From Bacillota bacterium (GTDB lineage Bacteria; Bacillota_I; Bacilli_A; Acholeplasmatales; Acholeplasmataceae), in contig JAEWVV010000123.1 in assembly GCA_023458995.1 (NCBI GenBank), positions 1-19,438 on the forward strand: a stretch of DNA of 19,438 nt, written 5' to 3'. Numbering within the stretch: the stretch's first letter is position 1; every line of letters begins with the position of its first letter. Under the pieces are notes generated by a model, which was not told the DNA's origin, searched no databases, and was given only the letters and a program-made list of their open reading frames with translations. This document shows positions 15,987-19,438 of this stretch, piece after piece. The position numbers were made by a program, and so were the translations under genes.

Positions 15987-16023
15987 AAAAAACACAAGCT
16001 TAACATGAAAACTTGTGTTTTTT
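15987..16023. terminator. Bidirectional terminator between the hypothetical gene and uppP
   Basis: AAAAAACACAAG (15987-15998) pairs with CTTGTGTTTTTT (16012-16023) around a 13-base loop. The A run on one side and T run on the other give a U tract in both directions. It lies between two convergent stop codons and should end transcription of both genes. Confidence 0.85.
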
Positions 16024-16038
16024 ATCTTTTTATAAGGG

Positions 16039-16848
16039 TTAGATGATATATAAGATGATGCAGAGTAGACCAATCACTAAACAGTAAATTGAAAAGTAAA
16101 TTAAGTATTTAACTTTAACATAGTTATATAAGAATCTTACAGTGATTAAACTGAAGACAAAACTCATGACAAACGCCAAGGTATAACCTACATAATGAAT
16201 CGACTCACTTCCTTTAAATGCTTCATAAATACCTAGAAGTGATACAGGAACTGATATTAATAAATAACTTAAGAATGAGAAGCGTAGAACTTTCTTTAAT
16301 TCGACTTTTTGAGTAAGCCCACCGGAAATGGTAATACCACTTCTAGAAATACCTGGGAAAACAGCAAACATTTGAAATGCACCAATGATTAAAGCATTTT
16401 TCCATGTGAGATCATTTTTCCATTGAATATCTTTTTGACGGTAAACATAATAGAGTAAACCAGATGTAATGACTAAAGCAAAACCAACAGATAATAAGTC
16501 ATCTGGAAGATAATCTTTAATTAATATACCAACGATTCCAATAGGAATAACAGCGATTGCTAATTTCAATACATAAATGAAATCTTCTTTACCGGTTTCA
16601 TCTTTTTTAATAAGGTAACAAAAAGTTCCTTTGATGAGCTGAGCAACATCTTTTCTAAAAAAATAGAGAAGAGCAAGAAATGATCCCATATTCGTTATCA
16701 TTAAAAACGTTGGAAAAGCACCCATATCTATTTTAAACAAATGACTGAAAAGCGTGAGATGTCCACTGCTCGAAATCGGGAATATTTCTGTAATTCCTTG
16801 AATGATTCCAAGTACGATATACTTGATTATTTCTATAAATTCTTTCAT
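16039..16848 (-). CDS. uppP: Undecaprenyl-diphosphate phosphatase UppP (BacA)
   Basis: Polytopic membrane phosphatase of 269 residues that turns undecaprenyl diphosphate into the monophosphate, regenerating the lipid carrier for wall and surface glycans; overexpression gives bacitracin resistance. Both signature loops are intact: GITEIFPISSSGHL (18-31, with catalytic Glu21) and PGISRSG (165-171, with the catalytic Arg169). Length and about eight hydrophobic segments are as expected. The ATG has only a weak GGTGAT site, but an extended -10 promoter (TGCTATAAT) lies just upstream. It is transcribed divergently from a DUF368/PopT gene, which acts at the next step of carrier recycling. Its presence argues for undecaprenyl-linked glycan synthesis in this organism, even if it belongs to a group usually regarded as lacking a wall. 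Confidence 0.95.
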   Translation of the reverse strand: MKEFIEIIKYIVLGIIQGITEIFPISSSGHLTLFSHLFKIDMGAFPTFLMITNMGSFLALLYFFRKDVAQLIKGTFCYLIKKDETGKEDFIYVLKLAIAVIPIGIVGILIKDYLPDDLLSVGFALVITSGLLYYVYRQKDIQWKNDLTWKNALIIGAFQMFAVFPGISRSGITISGGLTQKVELKKVLRFSFLSYLLISVPVSLLGIYEAFKGSESIHYVGYTLAFVMSFVFSLITVRFLYNYVKVKYLIYFSIYCLVIGLLCIILYII

Positions 16849-16863
16849 GTTATCACCGAACTT

Positions 16864-16872
16864 ATTATAGCA
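16864..16872 (-). promoter_or_regulatory. uppP promoter, extended -10
   Basis: On the minus strand TGCTATAAT reads as an extended -10 (TATAAT at 16864-16869, TG at 16871-16872). No good -35 was found, which extended -10 promoters tolerate. It is only some 24 bases from the divergent popT promoter. Confidence 0.6.
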
Positions 16873-16892
16873 TAACCAAAGAGAAATAAATA

Positions 16893-16901
16893 TGTTACAA
16901 T
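16893..16901 (+). promoter_or_regulatory. Probable popT-galU promoter, extended -10
   Basis: TGTTACAAT is a possible extended -10 (TACAAT 16896-16901 with TG one base upstream). No good -35 is visible. Transcription would start near 16908 and leave a leader of about 76 bases before the popT ATG. Confidence 0.4.
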
Positions 16902-16931
16902 AGGAGTAATCAATCTATGGAAAAGAGTAAT

Positions 16932-16946
16932 AAGTAAACTTTACTT
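16932..16946. promoter_or_regulatory. Operator-like inverted repeat in the popT leader
   Basis: AAGTAAA and TTTACTT form a perfect 7-bp inverted repeat around a single C. It lies downstream of the proposed popT promoter and upstream of the ribosome binding site, a position suited to a repressor site. AT-rich dyads arise easily by chance here, so this is tentative. Confidence 0.3.
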
Positions 16947-16983
16947 TCTATGATGAGACGTGAAGATTATTAAAGGGGCATCT

Positions 16984-17871
16984 ATGTTACATATTATTAA
17001 AATCATAAAAGGATCTCTAGTTGGTCTAGGCAGTATCTTACCAGGTATTTCTGGATCGATGATTGCTACAATCTTAAAGATATATACTGAATTAATCACT
17101 GCGCTCAATCAGTTTACCAAAAAACCGATTCGCGCTGTTTTATCCGTATGGCAGTATATTGTTGGTGTTGCGTTAGGTTACTTAATCGGTTTTTTGGTTA
17201 TCAAGATATTCTTAGAAAACTTTCCGATTCCATTCACCCTTCTTTTTATAGGGTTTATCCTAGGTTCGATTCCAACCGTACTTTCAGAAATTAAAGAATC
17301 GAAAAAGGGTTGGCATCATTACCTTATAATGTTTTTAGCGATTGTGATGATGATCTTATTCTTATTTATACAAGAATCAAGTGCAACAACAGGCGATTGG
17401 ACGTATTATTTAGTCATCTTCCTTATTGGATTTATCACTGCAGCAGCACTCATAACTCCAGGATTATCGGGAGCAACACTTCTCATGGCGTTAGGATATT
17501 TCCATATCTTAATTGGACTGGTTGATGATGTTACTCGTGCTGTTCTTACACTTAATTTTTCCGGAATTGTTGACTATATCCCAATGCTTCTCATCCTCTT
17601 CTTGGGCTTACTAGTAGGGATGATTGTATTTGGTAAACTTATGTATCAAGTCTTAATGCATTTTAAAGTTCATTTCTACATGGCTATATTAGGGATTGTC
17701 ATCATCTCACCATTTAATATTTTATATGAACTCCAGTCATCAACAGAAAATCATGTGTTTGCTACACCATGGTATACATGGTTGATTGGAGGAATTCTCT
17801 TCATTACGGGTATCTTTATCACATATAAACTATCAACAAAAGGTCCTAAAAAGGAGGTCCAACATGATTAA
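16984..17871 (+). CDS. popT: DUF368 membrane protein, PopT-type polyprenyl-phosphate transporter
   Basis: Polytopic membrane protein of 295 residues of the DUF368 family. Members named PopT have been shown to return undecaprenyl phosphate across the membrane to the cytoplasmic face. The two diagnostic loops, LPGISGS (19-25) and TPGLSGA (158-164), start the two halves of the protein, as expected for an inverted-repeat fold with re-entrant segments. Seven or more further hydrophobic stretches follow. A GTG at 16960 would add eight residues; the ATG at 16984 is preferred because AAAGGGG stands five bases before it. It is divergent from uppP and overlaps galU by 8 bases, so all three probably serve lipid-linked glycan or glycolipid synthesis. 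Family assignment is good; transport of the carrier is inferred from characterised members. Confidence 0.85.
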   Translation: MLHIIKIIKGSLVGLGSILPGISGSMIATILKIYTELITALNQFTKKPIRAVLSVWQYIVGVALGYLIGFLVIKIFLENFPIPFTLLFIGFILGSIPTVLSEIKESKKGWHHYLIMFLAIVMMILFLFIQESSATTGDWTYYLVIFLIGFITAAALITPGLSGATLLMALGYFHILIGLVDDVTRAVLTLNFSGIVDYIPMLLILFLGLLVGMIVFGKLMYQVLMHFKVHFYMAILGIVIISPFNILYELQSSTENHVFATPWYTWLIGGILFITGIFITYKLSTKGPKKEVQHD

Positions 17872-18730
17872 AAAAGCAGTTATCCCTGCTGCGGGTTATG
17901 GAACGAGATTCTTACCGATAACCAAAGCATTACCCAAAGAGTTACTACCTATTATTGACCGGCCAACGATTGAGTATATCGTTAATGAAGCCATTGAAGC
18001 GGGTATGACAGATATTTTACTCATTGTCAGCTCTAACAAAAATGCAATCATCGACTATTTTGACTATAATATCGAACTTGAAACCATATTGCTATCTAAG
18101 AACAAATTGTATGAATACGGTCTTGTCAGAAACATTGGTCAAGGTGCAAATATCCACTATATTCGCCAAAGAGAACAACTCGGTTTAGGTCATGCTGTTC
18201 TTCAAGCAGAAGCGTTTATTAGTGGAGAACCTTTCGCTGTGCTTTTAGGTGATGACATGTATGTGGGAAAAGATAAACCTGCAATTAAACAACTTGCAGA
18301 AGTTTATGAAAAAGTTAATTCCACTGTTTTAGGTACGATGGAAGTCGAATTAAAAAACACATCAAAATATGGTATATGCATTCCTAAACCTAATCAAAAT
18401 GGACCAATCGTAGAACTTCAGGGTGTTGTTGAAAAACCGAAAGTTGAAGAAGCTCCATCACGTTCAGCGATTGGTGGAAGATATATTTTAACACCAGGAA
18501 TCTTTGATTATTTAAAGAGTCAACAAAGAGGATCTGGAAATGAAATCCAACTCACAGATGCTATTTTAAGATTAATGGCAACCGAAAAAGTTTATTCTTA
18601 TGATATCCAAGGTAAACGCTATGATGTTGGTAATAAAGTCGATTATATCGAAGCTATCTTAGATTTTGGACTACAAAAAGATGAAATCAAAGAAGATTTA
18701 AAAGAGTTAATCAAGCGTAAGGCTAAGTAA
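17864..18730 (+). CDS. galU: UTP--glucose-1-phosphate uridylyltransferase
   Basis: Makes UDP-glucose from UTP and glucose 1-phosphate in the cytoplasm (288 residues, normal for GalU/GtaB). The nucleotide-binding start is IPAAGYGTRFLPITKALPKE (7-26). Other marks are LLGDDM (127-132), VVEKP (188-192) and GKRYDVGNK (250-258). UDP-glucose feeds glucolipid, polysaccharide or wall-acid synthesis, and UDP-galactose when an epimerase is present, so it could also connect with galactose metabolism. The ATG at 17864 has a perfect AAGGAGG and overlaps the popT stop by 8 bases. In-frame codons further upstream lie inside popT and lack homology. No terminator follows before the serS T-box, whose terminator could also catch readthrough. 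Confidence 0.96.
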   Translation: MIKKAVIPAAGYGTRFLPITKALPKELLPIIDRPTIEYIVNEAIEAGMTDILLIVSSNKNAIIDYFDYNIELETILLSKNKLYEYGLVRNIGQGANIHYIRQREQLGLGHAVLQAEAFISGEPFAVLLGDDMYVGKDKPAIKQLAEVYEKVNSTVLGTMEVELKNTSKYGICIPKPNQNGPIVELQGVVEKPKVEEAPSRSAIGGRYILTPGIFDYLKSQQRGSGNEIQLTDAILRLMATEKVYSYDIQGKRYDVGNKVDYIEAILDFGLQKDEIKEDLKELIKRKAK

Positions 18731-18735
18731 GGATA

Positions 18736-18764
18736 TTTACTTTCATTAGATTTTTATTTATAAT
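18736..18764 (+). promoter_or_regulatory. serS promoter
   Basis: TATAAT (18759-18764) and a -35-like TTTACT (18736-18741) are separated by 17 bases. The expected transcription start near 18771 falls just before the T-box leader. Confidence 0.65.
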
Positions 18765-18774
18765 AGAATTAACA

Positions 18775-18982
18775 CGTAAGGAAGACAAGTAATCTTTGAT
18801 GTTTTATAGAGAGCGTACGGGTGGTGTAAGTACGTAAGCAGTAAAGATGAAATCCACTTTCTAGTGATGCTAATCACATCCGTAAGTCTGCGTTAAAGAT
18901 ATTGAGGGCTAGAGATTCTCTAGAACTAAGGTGGCACCGCGTTTATACGTCCTTAGCATAGTTTAAGGGCGTTTTTATTTTA
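18775..18982 (+). promoter_or_regulatory. T-box leader, serine type, controlling serS
   Basis: The leader carries the conserved T-box AAGGTGGCACCGCG (18928-18941), which pairs with the 3' end of uncharged tRNA. In Stem I, ATCTTT (about 18792-18797) pairs with AAAGAT (18843-18848). The AGTA element just before it and GAAA after it mark the specifier loop, which contains TCC (18853-18855), a serine codon followed by A. CTAAGG (18926-18931) can pair with CCTTAG (18951-18956) to make the antiterminator. This competes with the terminator hairpin just downstream. Uncharged tRNA-Ser should therefore switch serS on. The serine codon fits the gene that follows. Confidence 0.92.
18947..18982 (+). terminator. 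T-box regulated terminator before serS
   Basis: ACGTCCTTA (18947-18955) pairs with TAAGGGCGT (18964-18972), including one G-T pair, around an eight-base loop. A T-rich tract follows. Its left arm overlaps the right arm of the antiterminator, so the two structures exclude each other. Confidence 0.88.
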
Positions 18983-18996
18983 AAGGAGGAGATTTT

Positions 18997-19438
18997 ATGT
19001 TAGATTTAAGATTTGTCGTAGAAAATATCGATGAAGTGGTTAAAAAACTATCGAATAGAAATGGCGATTTTAACTATCTTTATGAACTTGTTGATTTATC
19101 CAATCGTAGAAAAGAAATTATTTTATCTGTTGAATCAAAGAAAGCACTTCGTAATGACGCATCGAAAAAGATTGGTGATTTAAAACGCCAAAAATTAGAT
19201 GCTACACCAATCTTGAATGAGGTTGCTCATTTAGGGGATGAAATTAAAGTGCTAGATGATGAACTCAAAACAGTTGAAGAAAAAATTCAATGGATTTTAG
19301 CGATTACCCCAAATATTCCTCATGAAAGTGTTCCTGTTGGAAAAGATGATACTGCCAATGTTTGTATTAGAAAAGTGGGTACACCACGCGTTTTTGATTT
19401 TCAAGTAAAAGATCATATTGCACTAGGAGAATCCTTAG
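18997..19438 (+). CDS. serS: Seryl-tRNA synthetase, N-terminal part (cut by window edge)
   Basis: Class II seryl-tRNA synthetase, charging tRNA-Ser. The first 147 codons are present. The N-terminus MLDLRFVVENIDEVVKKLSN and the long Lys/Glu-rich antiparallel coiled coil (about 25-105), which reaches to the long variable arm of tRNA-Ser, are typical. The motifs ITPNIPHESVPVGKDD and VKDHIALGE lead into the catalytic core, which lies outside the window. The ATG at 18997 follows an AAAGGAGGAG site. Expression is governed by the T-box leader directly upstream. The final TAG at the window edge is not in frame (it spans TTA and the next codon), so the gene continues. Confidence 0.96.
   Translation, partial: MLDLRFVVENIDEVVKKLSNRNGDFNYLYELVDLSNRRKEIILSVESKKALRNDASKKIGDLKRQKLDATPILNEVAHLGDEIKVLDDELKTVEEKIQWILAITPNIPHESVPVGKDDTANVCIRKVGTPRVFDFQVKDHIALGESL

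Noticed and set aside
16917..16937. Six-codon frame in the popT leader as a true gene
   Set aside because: It has only a distant GGAG, no attenuator structure behind it and is short enough to occur by chance; kept only as part of a low-interest finding.
17786..17863. Upstream extension of GalU by 26 residues
   Set aside because: It lies within popT, lacks homology, and the ATG at 17864 has a perfect ribosome binding site and begins the conserved domain.
1..19438. tRNA or rRNA genes, CRISPR arrays, insertion sequences, phage or toxin-antitoxin genes
   Set aside because: Intergenic gaps were read on both strands and none holds a cloverleaf, spaced direct repeats, transposase or integrase sequence; all gaps are under 150 bases except the serS leader, which is explained by the T-box.

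Overview
The window looks like chromosome from an AT-rich Firmicutes/Mollicutes-type bacterium that uses the standard genetic code. TGA is the stop codon of ftsH, of the GH36 gene and of the GH2 gene, and tryptophan is written TGG, which excludes Mycoplasma/Spiroplasma-type recoding. Short intergenic gaps, strong AGGAGG-type ribosome binding sites, extended -10 promoters, a T-box leader and the tilS-hpt-ftsH gene order suggest an Acholeplasma-, Izemoplasma- or Erysipelotrichia-like lineage. This placement is an inference; no 16S rRNA or other decisive marker is present.

Left part (1-4563, minus strand): housekeeping genes in the order tilS, hpt, ftsH, rqcP, lysS. The first four are overlapping or nearly abutting. 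lysS (cut by the window edge) has its own promoter behind a hairpin. A divergent promoter region separates tilS from maf on the plus strand, and maf ends in a clear terminator.

Middle part (5314-15391, plus strand): a 10-kb sugar-catabolic operon with essentially no intergenic space. It encodes a GH13 oligo-1,6-glucosidase-type enzyme, a GH36 alpha-galactosidase, a GH2 beta-galactosidase-like enzyme, a GH3 beta-glucosidase-like enzyme and a MelB-type sugar:cation symporter. None of the enzymes has a visible signal peptide, so intact oligosaccharides are probably imported and cut in the cytoplasm. A LacI/CcpA-type operator-like sequence lies just after the promoter. The GH36 gene carries an in-frame TAA at codon 11, immediately behind a perfect ribosome binding site and start, although the rest of the gene is intact. 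This is the most notable anomaly of the window.

Right part (15392-19438): a small hypothetical gene preceded by a GC-rich perfect palindrome; convergent to it, uppP (undecaprenyl-diphosphate phosphatase) on the minus strand. Divergent from uppP is an operon of a DUF368/PopT-type membrane protein and galU. uppP and popT together form a lipid-carrier recycling pair, and galU supplies UDP-glucose. The window ends with a serine-type T-box leader (specifier UCC) and the start of serS.

No tRNA or rRNA genes, insertion sequences, phage genes or CRISPR arrays were seen, and no stretch longer than 300 bases lacks a gene. No wholly new system is evident. The points worth a second look are the interrupted GH36 gene, the operator-like dyads, the uncharacterised small protein and the UppP/PopT/GalU cluster.
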